Positions 1 to 9,529 of a DNA stretch of 19,238 nt are shown piece by piece. This DNA comes from Tieghemiomyces parasiticus (Eukaryota > Kickxellomycota > Dimargaritomycetes > Dimargaritales > Dimargaritaceae). The notes under the pieces are model-generated. The model did no database searches, was not told where the DNA came from, and saw nothing but the letters and a program-made list of their open reading frames with translations. The position numbers and the translations under genes were made by a program. The stretch is taken from positions 1 through 19,238 of the forward strand of contig JANBPT010000916.1 in the NCBI GenBank assembly GCA_027575765.1, given 5' to 3'. Position 1 is the stretch's first letter. Every line of letters begins with the position of its first letter.

Positions 1-52
1 CAAAGCGCACGGGGATCTGCCGGGCGGAAGGGGTACCGTCGGAAGCAGTCAT
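1..52 (-). CDS. 5' end of a gene leaving the window (first 17 codons)
   Basis: An ATG at 52-50 on the minus strand opens a frame reading MTASDGTPSARQIPVRF and continuing off the left edge. Support is indirect. The 200-odd bases upstream of the ATG are strongly pyrimidine-rich on the minus strand (49 of 60 bases at 181-240), the same signature found in front of the transporter gene. The peptide has a short polar Ser/Thr/Asp start and then a strand-like IPVRF. Such a start would fit, for example, the N-terminal NLE domain of a Ytm1/WDR12-type ribosome-biogenesis protein, but 17 residues cannot decide this and many proteins begin similarly. Product unknown. The gene would be transcribed away from the rest of the window. 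Confidence 0.45.
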   Translation of the reverse strand, partial: MTASDGTPSARQIPVRF

Positions 53-300
53 GGTAATCAGGAAGGGAATGGGGGAAGGGCAAATCTACAGAAGGGAAAT
101 GAGAGTGCGATGTGAGGGATGAAGAGAAAGGAACCGAAAGAAGTGGAGAAGCCGTAGCCAAAGAGGAATGGCGAAGGTGGGAGGGGGGAAGAGGCAGGTG
201 GGCAGGGTGAACAAAGGGAAGGGCAACGTCCAGGGAGTGGTCGAAAAACCGAGGGCAACGGAGGCAAAGGGCGGATGGTCGGTTTGTGGGTGGAGTGCGC
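53..300 (-). promoter_or_regulatory. pyrimidine-rich leader/promoter of the partial gene at 1-52
   Basis: On the minus strand this stretch is an almost continuous C/T tract with few purines. It ends at the ATG at 52. Neighbouring genes in this window carry comparable CT-rich leaders, so I read it as the 5' leader and core promoter. No clear TATA box is visible on the minus strand here. Several open frames cross the tract, but they exist because stop codons are rare in purine-poor sequence. Confidence 0.4.
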
Positions 301-499
301 GGGAGAGTTCTCTAGCCGACGGAGTGTATGCGTTGTAAACAGGGTGGAAGACAGGGAGGCGAGGAAACCGCGGCGACGCAGGGCTCGCCCACCGCTGCGG
401 CGTCCCAGGTCGAACCTTTCCCCGCATGAAGTCCGAAAGCGTCAAAACGGCCAGGCGGACCGATTTCGCTGGCGCACCGAAAGATGATGAAAACAAACC

Positions 500-3300
500 C
501 ACCTAGCACTGCGGACGCCCGCCGTGAGGGGGGGACGGCTACCTCTGCGGTCTCTATCCTCCCCGGCGCCCTAGGATGTGTGACTGGCCAGCCGTGCACC
601 AGTGCAACATGCATCCCGAGTTGTGAGCGTACAGAAGCCCAGTAGCGTTTGGGCACGCCCGCTGGCTGTCTGGGGGAGTGGTGGGCGATACTATGGCCGT
701 CTCGCCGCCCGCACTCTACCGATCTGAGCCTGTATGTACGCGCCCACGGCCAGTGCGCGCTGGGGGCGACAGCAGAAACGACGCCCCAGACCTGCGACCA
801 TGCAGAGCACACATCCTACGGCTGCCCTTAGGCACGATCTGAACCCGAGCACAGAGACTGCGTGTTTCACTACTGCTACTCGCCCGCCCTCCGCCTCTCG
901 GCCGCAAGTGCAGGTGAAACCCGGCGGCCGTATCAAGAGCCGGCGGGCTGATGGGGGACAATGTGGCTCAATGCGCCTGCGGAGTGGGCCGCCTTATATT
1001 CCGCGGGTTGGTCTTATGCTCTGGCAGCGGACGCAGCTAGCCCCCCTGGCGGAAGCCTCATGCAACCCCCCCCCGGGAGGCGGAGACAGTGTGGATGGCC
1101 GACACCCAGAACATGTGACTCAGGTTTCACCCGGCCCCACCTGCAGGCCCCCTCCCCGTAGTCCTTTATTGTCCCTGCCCAATGCGGTCTTAGGGAGGGG
1201 GGGCGGGACCAAGGTAGCAGATACACAGGTATGGAGTGAGGCGGCGACCATCTCCCCCTGTAGGTTGATGCGTCCTCTTCCAATCGCAGCCTCACCCCGT
1301 CGTCACTCGTGAGCATATGCGACAACCGGACGTACTATTCAACCGAGGGAGTTCCACAGTGCCCAGCTCGAAAAGAACCGTGGGCGTACTATACGATGGA
1401 TTGGCCGCGGACTCGGGACCGTATGGTAGCCGAGGGGTCCACCGGTCCAGGGCTGCGGCTGTCCAGCACACACGGCCGCTGCTTCATGATCAGAAAGACG
1501 GCGATCCTCCAGCTATCCACGTCGAACTCGGCCGGGGCCTGCGCCGTTCCCGCTATGGACGAGGAACCGGAGCCCGGCCTCTCGACAGCACCAGACGGGC
1601 TCTCATCTGCCACAAGCGCACTATATATAGCGGACATATCCCCCCATACGTGTTTGTTAGTCAGGCGTGCAACCAATATCCTTTACACCCTGGCCTTCAT
1701 GCCAAGTCACCCTCTGCTGGGCCGCATACTCTGTTACAAGCGCATACAGCGGTCTAGTCTCCCGTGGCAAATAATAGGTTGGCTGCCGAGGATATCGGTT
1801 TTCTGGCGACAATGCAGGGTCCTCCGGTCAGTGCACAGTATACATGCCAGTCAACACTTAAGTTGTACTCCAACATTGGTTGACTGGGCTGCTCATGCCC
1901 AAGCTGTATTACGGTCGATAGCCGCCAACTGGAAGGGTAGTGTCAGAGCACCATGCGGAGATAGTCAGCGCCTCACATGCGCACGGCGTGGCCGTCGCGG
2001 CTCTTCCCATCTGGCAGTTGCGCCTAAAAGGAGGGGTGAGCCCACCCGTCCAACAGACGCAGAATTTGGGAGTCTCACCCGAGAATATCCTCCTCCACCC
2101 GCCCCTGGGCTTGGACGTGGTTAGGGTATAGCCAAGGCTGGGCGGGCCGGAAAATCGGGCATAGCTGAAACTACAATATTGGTAGGGAAAAAGGAGAGGG
2201 GCCGACGTTACAGGTCTCAGATGGGGCTTCTAGCGGGCGGGGCAACTATACCGCCAGATACCGAGCCGGGGTAGTCTACCCTCCTTGCAATCTAAATCGC
2301 TCGATCTCCTGAGGGCGAAGCGCGTCACCCCGCATGGTCGGGTATTAGGGCCCAGTGGAGGCCTTCCTGGGGCTTCGTGGATGGGCGTCCTTATACCGCT
2401 GGGACGAGGAAATAGGTGCCCATAATGATATGCTAATACATGGCCCAGTGCCATATTTTTCTAGCGTGACCACCAAGACCCTGCCACCTACCGCGACGGA
2501 TCTATAAGGTGCTGCGTTTTCCAGGTAGGCACCGGTGGCTCTCTATCGCTGCTATACCGGCCTCCGCTGTGGATGAGCCCTCGGATACTAGGCATCACAC
2601 CGCCAAGGTACATTTATGGGGCGCTGGTTTCATGAGTACAATTGTCTTTCTAGCTTTTTAAGGGGTGCTACGGCGTACCTGCAATCCCAACAGCCAGGTA
2701 GATATAGACCCGACAAGCCCTCGAGCCCATCCGCTACTGCCTTGCAACCACCTCAGCTACGATCATACTGGCCATCGATGTCGGACTAGGGTGCCTGCTC
2801 GTTTGTATCAGGGGCCAGCGTGTCTAACCTCTGCTGAAAACACGCAAGACGATGGGCTGTCCGGCACTGCAGTATTAACAACGCCAGAATGCAAGTGGCC
2901 GGGACCTCGTAGGCAAATACATCCGGCAACTGGTATGCTGCACCCCTAAACGCGTCATTACATCAGATTCGCCCTGGAGGCATAAATAGCCTATGGCGCA
3001 CCCTGCTGCAGGCTCTACTAAGCGATCAGCAACGGAGTATTACTAGTCAGAGCCTGGTATATTTAGACCACGCATATAGCCAATGCGCTCATACCCGCCG
3101 GGGTGCGCCCGACACGCTCTTCTATCCACCGTCCCCGTAGGTACCTCCTCGCTAAGCGACGGACAGTCTCGCATTATGGTAAGAGCAGTGGTGATTTAAA
3201 AGCCTGGCTATAGGCTTGGCACGCGGGTAACCACGCGAGGTGAGCATGTTATGACGGCAGTGGCCTAAATAGGACCCCCTCTTCCCCCCCCCACTGTCAT
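500..3300. other. 2.8-kb intergenic stretch without a recognisable gene
   Basis: I find no protein family, tRNA or rRNA signature here. The base composition is mixed, without the strand bias that marks leaders in this window. The longest open frame (1309-2124, plus) starts at GTG, shares the strand with a second 146-codon frame, and encodes no recognisable motif. The stretch holds scattered TATA-like sequences (for example CTATATATAG near 1619) and short C or G runs. It may be distal regulatory DNA of the two divergent genes, or decayed repeats. Confidence 0.4.
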
Positions 3301-3621
3301 TCCAGTCACGAGGTCGTCTCAGCTAAGCCCAAAGCCCATCGCTGTATGCCGCCACGGACCGCTCGTGCGAGCCGTCATCCCTCACGCTTCCCGCCACCAC
3401 ACACATCTCTGAGGAACGTGGAAGCAGAGGGGGCTTTTCTGGCGCTTGGGCATGGCAGCTGGCGGTGATGACGGCGGTGTGCAGGAATCGGGCATAGATA
3501 TAAGATCGTGAACATGTGGGGGCGGCGGATAGGGGGCGAGGCAGGGTCAAACCTCGCCTGCGCCGGTTTTTGCCACATGAGCCTCTCTCGCCTGCCGTTT
3601 CCCTTGACACAGGCGAAACCA

Positions 3622-3628
3622 TATAAAA
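3622..3628 (+). promoter_or_regulatory. TATA box of the sugar transporter gene
   Basis: TATAAAA lies about 277 bases before the transporter ATG. It sits exactly where the plus strand changes from mixed composition to a pyrimidine-rich tract. That placement is typical of fungal TATA-type promoters, with transcription starting within the next 30-100 bases. Confidence 0.6.
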
Positions 3629-3649
3629 ACCGTCGTCGGCCCGGCCCCG

Positions 3650-3904
3650 GCCTTCTCTGGGATGTTTCGCATTAGTCCCACCCCTATCTCCATCGTTTCC
3701 GCTGGTTTCTCATTCTACTGCTTTCACCGCCCTTTCGCTTGTATGCTTCCTGTAGTATAGATCCTATTCCCCTCTATAACCCATCTCTTTCCCAAGCCAT
3801 TTTACTACTTAACCCTCACACAATTTCCCTACATACTTGGCCACAGTCTTCATATTAATTGTCTTCAACCTCGATTTGGTCAATCGCATCCTTATGGTCT
3901 CGTT
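3650..3904 (+). promoter_or_regulatory. CT-rich 5' leader of the sugar transporter gene
   Basis: The stretch between the TATA box and the ATG is dominated by C and T (43 of 60 bases at 3661-3720). It matches the pyrimidine-rich tracts seen at transcription starts of well-expressed filamentous-fungal genes. I infer that the transcription start and 5' UTR lie here. No convincing intron is seen. Confidence 0.5.
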
Positions 3905-5962
3905 ATGAAAAGTGACGGTCTAAAGAAATCGCAGACGGAGGGATCGACGTCGGTGGTGGAAACGCCGCCGGCGGTCGATATCTCCGACACCTCGTCTTCC
4001 ATTATGGGTCAGGACCCGACGGATCATCCGGACTTGCGCACCAAACTAGCCCATACGCCCAAGTTTATGCTCTTCTCGGCGGCCATTGCGTGTCTGGGCT
4101 CTTTCAACAACGGCTACAACACCTCCGTGTTTAACATCCCGGAGAATGTCATTCGTTTCTGCCAGGGCGTTGAACCGCCCGACCGGAAACACGGTGGCCT
4201 TCCGGACTGTATCCCCATGGGCAACTTCGACTGGGGGCTGGCCGTTGCTATGTTCGCCGTGGGCGGGCTGTGTGGTGGGCTCCTGGGCGGACCTGGTATC
4301 TCGCGTCTGGGGCGCCGTGGGGCCATGATCTGGAACAATCTGTTTTTGATTATCGGGTCCCTCCTCGTGTCCACCACCACCTCCACTGCCCAGATGGTGA
4401 TCGGCCGCTTCATCGTGGGTATCGGCTGCGGTGGTGCCTGCGTCATCACCCCGACCTACCTCAGTGAAATTTCCACCGTCCAGGCCCGCGGTGCCCTGGG
4501 TGCCATGAACCAGCTCGGGATCGTGCTGGGTATCCTGGTCGTCGAGGTGTTGGGTCTTGGGTTGTCCTCCCCGCCGCTCTGGCGACTTCTCACCGCCCTG
4601 TCGGCCGTCATCGCTGTTATCCAAATGGGCTGCTGTCTCCTCATTGACGAAACCCCACGGTACCTCGTGCTCCAAGGCAAAGTGGCCGAGGCGGAGCTTG
4701 CCCTCCGCCGGCTGCGCGGGTCGGCCGATGTGGGCGAGGAACTGGAGGAGATTATTAATCCCAAGCCGGCCGATAACACGGAGTTTTTGCCCGTCACAAC
4801 CGAGGATGGAAATGATACCGCCGTCGCTACCCGCCTTAGCAGCGCCGAAGGTAATGAAAAGGACCCTGACAAGAAGGAGCTTAAGGCGGACCAAGGCGAT
4901 GCGAACGTGACCACAAACCGGTCGGCCACCAAGAAGGATACATCCATTACCGGTACCCCGAAATCTCCCCACCACGGTCGCCGCTCCGGCGCCGATGGGG
5001 CCAGTTCCGATACCAGTGACGACATGGGTGCCGTGTTCGTCCCGCACCACCGCCGGTTAGATTCGGATGAGATTGCTGAGGCCGCGGGCGGTCCCGGCGG
5101 CCGCGTCGGGGTCCGTGACCCCGAATCCCCGGCCGAAATCATGGCCGACGGAGGTCAGCCGGCGATCAACGTCTGGCAACTCCTCCGGGGTCGCACCGGT
5201 TCCTACCGTCTCATGAAGCCGCTAATTTTCGCCTCGGCCTTTAGTGCTGTCCAGCAGCTCTCGGGGATCAACGGAGTCATGTTCTACTCGACCTCCATTT
5301 TCGACAAACTCTTCTCCAACAAACAGACCCCGCAGCACATCACCGTGGGGACGGGCGGTCTCAACGTGATCATGACCATCATTACCCTGGGCCTCGTCGA
5401 CCGTCTGGGTCGTAAGGTCCTCACCCTAACCAGTGCCTTCGGGATGACCGTCGCCTCCATCCTTATCGTCGTAGCCTCCGCCGCCAACATTGACGTCCTG
5501 GTCATCGTGTGCGTATTTCTGTTCATCGCCTTCTTTGCCGTCGGTCTCGGGGTCACCCCGTGGCTCGTCATGACGGAGAGTTTCCCCACTTACGCCCAGT
5601 CCGCCGCTTCCTCCTGGTGCATGATCCTCAACTGGTTCTGCAATTTCATCATTGGGCTCATCTTCCCGAGTCTCCAGGCCGGTCTACAGGACGCCACGTT
5701 TGTGCCGTTTGCCGTCATAACCGGGGCCTTCGCCGTGTTTGTCCTCCTGTTCGTGCCCGAAACCAAGGGCCGGACCGTCGACGAGATTGTAACGATTTGT
5801 AACCAGTCGGATTTCGGCCGCGCCAAGGATCTCACCGTGCGGTGCGGCCGTTGGGTGGCATCGTGCGGGGGGCTGCGTCGATCGGGCATGACTCGTCGAG
5901 CGCCCGCGGCCGAGGATCTCACGGGTATTCGTACCCCGGCCTCTCTCCGCTCGCTAGCCTAG
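3905..5962 (+). CDS. GLUT-type sugar transporter, major facilitator superfamily, with an enlarged central loop
   Basis: Intact 685-codon gene for a 12-helix plasma-membrane hexose (or related sugar) transporter of the SLC2/GLUT class. Helix 1 ends in GYNTSVFNIPE (residues 70-80). GRR follows helix 2 (136-138), GRFIVGIGCG is at 167-176 in helix 4, and E188 and R195-G196 precede helix 5. PRYLV (251-255) ends the first half. The second half has QQLSGIN (450-456), DRLGRK (499-504), PW (552-553), NW (576-577) and PETKGRT (618-624). By alignment with GLUT1, sugar-contacting Q282, Q283, N288, N317, W388 and N415 are present as Q450, Q451, N456, N487, W553 and N580. GLUT1 E380 corresponds to A545, and the helix-7 QLS selectivity motif reads SAV (447-449), so the exact sugar is open. 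Between PRYLV and QQLSGIN are about 195 residues, roughly 130 more than usual. The extra part (about 285-420) is hydrophilic and rich in Ser, Thr, Asp and Lys. A polar tail of about 65 residues follows helix 12. The start is the first ATG after the CT-rich leader. No introns. Confidence 0.95.
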   Translation: MKSDGLKKSQTEGSTSVVETPPAVDISDTSSSIMGQDPTDHPDLRTKLAHTPKFMLFSAAIACLGSFNNGYNTSVFNIPENVIRFCQGVEPPDRKHGGLPDCIPMGNFDWGLAVAMFAVGGLCGGLLGGPGISRLGRRGAMIWNNLFLIIGSLLVSTTTSTAQMVIGRFIVGIGCGGACVITPTYLSEISTVQARGALGAMNQLGIVLGILVVEVLGLGLSSPPLWRLLTALSAVIAVIQMGCCLLIDETPRYLVLQGKVAEAELALRRLRGSADVGEELEEIINPKPADNTEFLPVTTEDGNDTAVATRLSSAEGNEKDPDKKELKADQGDANVTTNRSATKKDTSITGTPKSPHHGRRSGADGASSDTSDDMGAVFVPHHRRLDSDEIAEAAGGPGGRVGVRDPESPAEIMADGGQPAINVWQLLRGRTGSYRLMKPLIFASAFSAVQQLSGINGVMFYSTSIFDKLFSNKQTPQHITVGTGGLNVIMTIITLGLVDRLGRKVLTLTSAFGMTVASILIVVASAANIDVLVIVCVFLFIAFFAVGLGVTPWLVMTESFPTYAQSAASSWCMILNWFCNFIIGLIFPSLQAGLQDATFVPFAVITGAFAVFVLLFVPETKGRTVDEIVTICNQSDFGRAKDLTVRCGRWVASCGGLRRSGMTRRAPAAEDLTGIRTPASLRSLA

Positions 5963-6560
5963 ATACTTATATATACAAATATATATTACGAATCCTTACC
6001 CCTTGTCAATCGTATTCCCCTTTTCTCCCCTCTCTTTCTATACTATATCTACTATCTAACTTGACTGTATTCTAATAATGTAGTCGTTTTTTTAACCTGA
6101 TATTAAAATCTATGTGTTCAAACCCAGGTGCCCTAATGTTGTGGCGAGGTGCGCCGTCCAAGAGAAGGGGTTGCACAGAAAGGGGGCAGGCGGTCGCAGG
6201 CGAGTTGCCGAAAAGTAGAAAAGGGCTATTTACATGCATATACTCGATATAATAACCCATTCGACTAAATTCGATCAGCGTATATACAGGAGGAACGTTG
6301 GCGATATGCTTCCGTTGGGTATATCTGGATTGTTCAGCTCGGGACACCGGTAAGTAGGGAGTAGTACTGGTTCGGCACCGACCTCGGATCGGATGCAGGG
6401 TAACCGCTAGCATCCGAGTTTGGGCTGGGAACCTTTCACTGGTCAAAAGGCGGCCAGTAGTATTATTCCATTGGGAGCAAATAACTGAAAAAGTGCCGTT
6501 TGCTGGAGGCTGACAGGTCTTGGGCAGTGGCGGTCCGACATGCGCCTGGCTGCATTTTCT

Positions 6561-6587
6561 ACACACACACACATATATATATATATA
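6561..6587. repeat. compound microsatellite (AC)6(AT)7
   Basis: Six AC units (6561-6572) pass directly into seven AT units (6573-6586). The tract lies in the intergenic stretch between the convergent genes. Confidence 0.95.
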
Positions 6588-6775
6588 AATTCAGGGTCGA
6601 TTATAACTAGAGTCGACTAATAAAACATATGGATCATCGAGTGGTAGACACGTATGCGATATTAACCATTAAGTGTGGCCTTACCGTGATTGGCAGAATA
6701 CATGGCGTGGAGAGATCGTTTCTCACCCATGGTATCATAATGGTCCTAATTTCACAAAGAGACCTTACTTGTAAC

Positions 6776-6799
6776 ATATATATATATATATATATATAT
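6776..6799. repeat. microsatellite (AT)12
   Basis: Twelve uninterrupted AT units lie about 150 bases before the 3' end of the kelch gene. The tract is self-complementary and likely variable in length. Confidence 0.95.
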
Positions 6800-6951
6800 T
6801 GTTTACGTATCAAGAGGTACAAGATAGACACCAGTATGCAACCGCACTATAACGAACATACGACGTTTCCTATACAAAGAGGGATAGGGGGCCAACCGAT
6901 CACTTTCTGCAACATATACATCCCCGGCCAATTCTACTAGGAGACACCTTC

Positions 6952-8841
6952 CTAAGGCACGCACTGACGCGACGTAGGTGGGGTTGACGGGAAATCCATG
7001 AGGGTATTAATGAGCCGTCGCTCGGGTTCCTTTAGATCATTATACTCATCCGAGGGTAGTAACCGATTGTGCCGCAGCGGACGTATGGGGGACCGAGGGA
7101 ACCGACTACGGAACTGCGGACTAATCGCAAACGCTGAGGACGACGGTGAAGGGGACCCTTGAAACGTGGTGGACAGGTGAGATTTCTCCGGAGCCGCGAC
7201 GACAATGGGGGCGATCTGGTCGAGGAACAGCATAAGCGACCGGTGACTATAATTCCTGGCAGGACCATTACTGCTGCTGCTGCTACTACTACTACCCTCT
7301 GATCCCCCATCCATCGTTCCTTGCGAGTCCTGGTAATGACGTCGTCGACGACGATGACGGCGACGACGACTAGAAAGACCGCCGGCTTGGCGACGGATGG
7401 CACGCATGAAAAGGTACACGACGAGCGCCATACCAACCAAGGCACCAAAGACAACCCCGACGATCGACCCGGTGGACAGGGAAAGCATACCGCTCGCGTT
7501 CTGGCCGTCACCATTATGGAGTTGGCCGTCGGCCTCGAGGGCCCACGCACGACCACTGGCGACCTCGGCCTTGGGGATGGTAGTCGCCAGGCGCAGGTCA
7601 AACGTGGTAACTTGGGTCCACGTGCTCAGGTCCACCATGAGGAGAGTTTTATACAGTTGATCGGGTCCCATCGGCTGGTCGACGGAGGCCCCGAAGGCCA
7701 GGAGGAGATACCGGCCCACTAGGGTGGCCGAGTGACCGTAGCGGCCGCGGGTGGGGAACCCCGCTAGGGTCCGATTAGACCAGGTCCACGGGGTGGTGGA
7801 CACGTCGAGAATCAGAAATTGGTGATTGATGGCCGTGTTGCCGCGGATTTGGCCTCCGTAAAAGTAGATGGCGTTGCCGTACATGACCCCTGGGGAGCCC
7901 GTGAGGGTCTGAAATTCGGTGCTGCCCGTAGTCTCGACGGCCGACCAAGTGCCGTGGACCGTATCAAGGACGTGGACCGTATCGACGGTGGGCCAGCCAT
8001 TTGCCGTCAAGTTGCCGATCGCGGCCCAATCAGAGGGGGAAGAGGTGGCGGATGGGATGGAGCCCACGTCGGGCATCCCTCCTACCACCAGCATATGGGT
8101 GGTGTTCATCATTAGTGCCGAGTGTAGGTATCGGGGTGTCGGTTCATTGGTGTCACCCGTTAGCTGGAACGTCAGCTGGTAGTTGCCAATGGGGGTCAGG
8201 ATCTGGGTGGCGGCGGTGGCTTTTCCTTGGTCAGTTCCGCCCGCAATTCGACCGCCAAACTGGACTAGCGCCTCAGCACCCGGGGAATAGACCAAACTAG
8301 CGCCGAATGATATGGGCACGTACTGGGTGGTTACGCCGAATTCGGGGACAATTGCGTCATGGTTCGAGTCGCCCTGGGCTTGGGGCGATAGGGCGATCGT
8401 GTTTAGCATCCGCCAGGACTGATTCCGGGAAATGTACAGGTAGGACCGGGAGGTATTAGAACTATTAGAGTTCGCATCACTACCAACGGCCACCACCTGG
8501 GTGGACTCGTAGTGGAGAGTGTTGGACACGGCGAGGCCGCTAACTGACGGCGCGGCTGAGCCAGTGAGGCCAGTGGAGCTCCAGACGGCATCACTGGAGT
8601 CGAATTCGTTATTGAGTAGGAGGCGTAATGATATGTCTACGGGTGCGCCGGTGGCGTCGCTTTGGCCCCCGACGATGTAGAGGCACCGGTCCGCGTAGAT
8701 TCCACCATGGTAGTATCGCTGGAGCGGGGATGCCTTGGCGGATACTCTGCTTACCATGGTGGCTAGAAGGACCAGTAATATATAAATGACTGTGGCTCTC
8801 CGGCGCCCTGAGCGGCCGCCGTAGTCGGGAGTGGTGAACAT
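6952..8841 (-). CDS. kelch-repeat type I membrane protein with secreted ectodomain and basic cytoplasmic tail
   Basis: Intact 629-codon intronless gene. The N-terminus has a basic stretch (RSGRRR, 10-15), a hydrophobic core (about 17-31) and VSA before a likely signal-peptidase cut near residue 35. Residues about 40-440 form a kelch-type beta-propeller: hydrophobic strands ending in Gly-Gly or Gly-Ala recur at LYIVGG (54-59), LVQFGG (192-197), LVVGG (251-255), IYFYGG (325-330) and LLLAFGA (379-385), with Trp residues such as W299 and W354 between them. Seven N-glycosylation sequons (N126, N129, N140, N246, N277, N356, N448) all lie on this side. One membrane helix spans about 459-480. The cytoplasmic tail of about 150 residues begins with an Arg/His cluster (491-502), then an eight-Ser run (517-524) and a Ser/Pro-rich end. 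Similar kelch-plus-membrane-helix proteins are common in zygomycete fungi, where their partners are mostly unknown; galactose-oxidase-like naming in databases is by fold only. I see no evidence for catalytic copper residues. Function: cell-surface adhesion, sensing or wall organisation is inference. Confidence 0.85.
   Translation of the reverse strand: MFTTPDYGGRSGRRRATVIYILLVLLATMVSRVSAKASPLQRYYHGGIYADRCLYIVGGQSDATGAPVDISLRLLLNNEFDSSDAVWSSTGLTGSAAPSVSGLAVSNTLHYESTQVVAVGSDANSNSSNTSRSYLYISRNQSWRMLNTIALSPQAQGDSNHDAIVPEFGVTTQYVPISFGASLVYSPGAEALVQFGGRIAGGTDQGKATAATQILTPIGNYQLTFQLTGDTNEPTPRYLHSALMMNTTHMLVVGGMPDVGSIPSATSSPSDWAAIGNLTANGWPTVDTVHVLDTVHGTWSAVETTGSTEFQTLTGSPGVMYGNAIYFYGGQIRGNTAINHQFLILDVSTTPWTWSNRTLAGFPTRGRYGHSATLVGRYLLLAFGASVDQPMGPDQLYKTLLMVDLSTWTQVTTFDLRLATTIPKAEVASGRAWALEADGQLHNGDGQNASGMLSLSTGSIVGVVFGALVGMALVVYLFMRAIRRQAGGLSSRRRRHRRRRRHYQDSQGTMDGGSEGSSSSSSSSNGPARNYSHRSLMLFLDQIAPIVVAAPEKSHLSTTFQGSPSPSSSAFAISPQFRSRFPRSPIRPLRHNRLLPSDEYNDLKEPERRLINTLMDFPSTPPTSRQCVP
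7271..7295. repeat. trinucleotide run encoding the poly-Ser stretch of the kelch protein
   Basis: On the plus strand CTG units pass into CTA units. Read on the minus strand these are AGC and AGT codons giving eight consecutive serines just after the basic cluster of the cytoplasmic tail. The mix of synonymous codons suggests an old expansion now partly diversified. Confidence 0.85.
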
Positions 8842-9366
8842 ATCGTTGGGGGGGAGGGACTAATATGGACCAGTTAAGTGGGAAAAATAGAGGCGGCGCA
8901 CCCCAGGAAGGGTCTGCAGTATAATAGACAAACAGACTTAAGGATAAGTTGATGCGCAGGAGAAAAAAACAACGAAGATATTACGTTCAAGTGTGTAATA
9001 GACAGTATAAATATCACCACGGGCAGCGGGACAGGACATAGCCCAGAGGGAGGGATTTAGGACAGGGCGGACTATAGTACAGAAAACATGGAGTAAAGAA
9101 ATGACCAGAATATGGAACTTTAACGACTGGCGGAAAGCTAAATAGGATACAGCATTACCGAGGGGAATTGAAGTGAAATTTCGGGAAGGGCACCGACCGA
9201 GTTATCTTATACCCCAGCCAACATTCACGATGATGCAGGGGTCTATAGAGACAGGGAGGAAGGGGGTGATGAGGGGAGGGGTAGATCAGCGATGTACCTA
9301 CACATTGGAAAGTCCCCGAGGCCCTGTCAAGCCCATGATATATGCCTCAGCCAGCCACTTCAGCGG

Positions 9367-9389
9367 ATTTTCTGAGCGACTCAGAAAAT
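9367..9389. repeat. perfect inverted repeat, 10-base arms, 3-base loop
   Basis: ATTTTCTGAG (9367-9376), loop CGA, then CTCAGAAAAT (9380-9389). The arms are perfectly complementary. It lies about 530 bases upstream of the kelch start and about 390 bases from the transposon fossil. Role unknown. Confidence 0.8.
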
Positions 9390-9485
9390 GAGGAAGGATG
9401 TTAGCGCCCATTTTATGAGGAGCAGAGATGTGCGGAGTTGCAGGTCCAGCCGGATCGTAATTGGACCTACCTTCAGGGTGTGAGC

Positions 9486-9529
9486 AGAGAGAGAGAGAGA
9501 GTGTGTGTGTGTGTGTGTGGGTGTGTGTG
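9486..9529. repeat. compound microsatellite (AG)8(GT)n
   Basis: Eight AG units (9486-9501) run into nine GT units (to 9518), a GG interruption, and further GT units to about 9529. Intergenic. Confidence 0.9.

Larger units (their letters stand above)
5963..6951. other. intergenic region between two convergent genes
   Basis: The transporter and the kelch gene end tail to tail, about 990 bases apart, so both 3' UTRs and termination sites should lie here. Just after the transporter stop the sequence becomes AT-rich (TATATATA-type runs at 5968-5988). A lone AATAAA occurs at 6620-6625 on the plus strand, far from the stop. Two dinucleotide microsatellites are present. No further gene is recognised; short open frames here show no motif. 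Confidence 0.6.

Noticed and set aside
86..502. 138-codon minus-strand open frame rich in Pro, Leu, Phe and Ser
   Set aside because: Falls in the pyrimidine-rich leader of the partial gene; composition alone explains it.
1309..2124. 271-codon plus-strand open frame
   Set aside because: Starts at GTG, has no leader signature, no motif, and another long frame overlaps it on the same strand.
3516..3521. GTGGGG as a Mig1/CreA glucose-repression site upstream of the transporter
   Set aside because: A six-base degenerate site is expected often by chance and no second site of matching context is nearby; too weak to annotate.
4046..5050. 334-codon open frame antisense to the transporter gene
   Set aside because: It is a shadow of a strongly C/G-ending codon pattern; it has a His/Gly/Asp-rich composition without a domain and the sense frame is a clear family member.
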